33,232 nucleotides of DNA. Source: Desulfobacterales bacterium. GTDB lineage: Bacteria > Desulfobacterota > Desulfobacteria > Desulfobacterales > Desulfobacteraceae. The notes below the pieces were generated by a model that saw only the letters and a list, made by a program, of their open reading frames with translations, had not been told where the DNA came from and ran no database searches. Location: positions 1 to 33,232 of the forward strand of contig JAHOYS010000271.1 of the NCBI GenBank assembly GCA_019038815.1. Direction: 5' to 3'. Below are positions 32,707 through 33,232 of the stretch, in pieces. The position numbers were made by a program, and so were the translations under genes. Within the stretch, counting starts at the first letter, position 1. Each line of letters begins with the position of its first letter.

Positions 32707-32735
32707 ATGATATCAGAACAAATCAAGAGAATCAA
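32707..32735 (-). promoter_or_regulatory. Sigma70-type promoter of tRNA-Thr/Tyr/Gly/Thr-tuf operon
   Basis: TTGATT (32730-32735), 17-nt spacer, TATCAT (32707-32712). Confidence 0.75.
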
Positions 32736-33033
32736 CCCTGAATTTCACTAAATTCCAATCACCAGCTTAAAACATTTGAATTGGACTTCCAAAAACCTTC
32801 CTTTACTCTGATTTCCTTGTTTTTTCTTTGAATTAAGCCTTATTCAATATCTAAAACAAAATACAGACTGGGAAAATCTTTAAAAATCATAACACTAATA
32901 TCCAATATTCAATAACTTATCAATTTATACAAATAAAATAAAAATTACAAGAAATTTTTAACCTCGTTCTTTTTAATCGTAACCTATGGAAAATCAAAAA
33001 CCTGTTAATCAGGATTAAAATACGCATATATCC

Positions 33034-33060
33034 TTGACAAGCTTTCCTTAATTTTATAAT
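33034..33060 (+). promoter_or_regulatory. Candidate promoter of lipoprotein gene
   Basis: TTGACA (33034-33039), 15-nt spacer, TATAAT (33055-33060). Consensus hexamers but short spacer. Confidence 0.55.
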
Positions 33061-33098
33061 TAATCCACCAAACGTTAACGTAACAATCAAGGAATAAA

Positions 33099-33232
33099 AT
33101 GTTTAAAATCAAGCTTGTTATAAGCTTAATGCTTTTTTGGATCACAGCAGGTTGTCAACACTCATACAATAAAATCAACTCCGATCAATCCATTAAGAGG
33201 CAAACAATTTCTTCGGAAGCTCTGAAAGCTGA
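33099..33232 (+). CDS. Putative lipoprotein, N-terminal part (truncated by window end)
   Basis: MFKIKLVISLMLFWITAGCQHSYNKINSDQSIKRQTISSEALKA... Charged n-region, hydrophobic core and lipobox ITAGC; open to window end. Confidence 0.7.
   Translation, partial: MFKIKLVISLMLFWITAGCQHSYNKINSDQSIKRQTISSEALKA

Noticed and set aside
32740-33030. AT-rich non-coding stretch as a possible regulatory RNA or prophage attachment site
   Set aside because: No clear structure, ORF, direct repeat of a tRNA 3' end or integrase; only weak short inverted repeats such as CCTG-N5-CAGG.

Overview
This window is mostly a contiguous minus-strand translation/transcription super-cluster. Its content suggests a Desulfobacterota-like bacterium, but that is inference from protein character only. 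In transcriptional order (right to left) it carries tRNA-Thr(TGT), tRNA-Tyr(GTA), tRNA-Gly(TCC), tRNA-Thr(GGT), tuf, rpmG, tRNA-Trp(CCA), secE, nusG, rplK, rplA, [L10 leader], rplJ, rplL, rpoB, rpoC | rpsL, rpsG, tuf, rpsJ, rplC, [gap with candidate smORF], rplD, rplW, rplB, rpsS, rplV, rpsC, rplP, rpmC, rpsQ, rplN, rplX, rplE, rpsN, rpsH, rplF, rplR, rpsE, rpmD, rplO, secY, infA, rpmJ, rpsM, rpsK, rpsD, rpoA, rplQ. The left flank has a GAF-GGDEF diguanylate cyclase (+) and an MFS transporter (-). The right edge has the start of a small lipoprotein (+). I see no defence system, mobile element, CRISPR array or obvious novel multi-gene system. The items most worth a second look are: (1) a 31-codon ORF with its own Shine-Dalgarno in an unusually long rplC-rplD gap; (2) TTG start codons concentrated in 30S-protein genes; (3) short tandem duplications at the stop codons of rplF, rplA and rplL; (4) a shared TTTTGTCGTG/inverted-repeat element just downstream of the two best promoters; (5) fusA missing from the str operon; (6) two tuf copies whose identity block runs from the stop codon through the Shine-Dalgarno.
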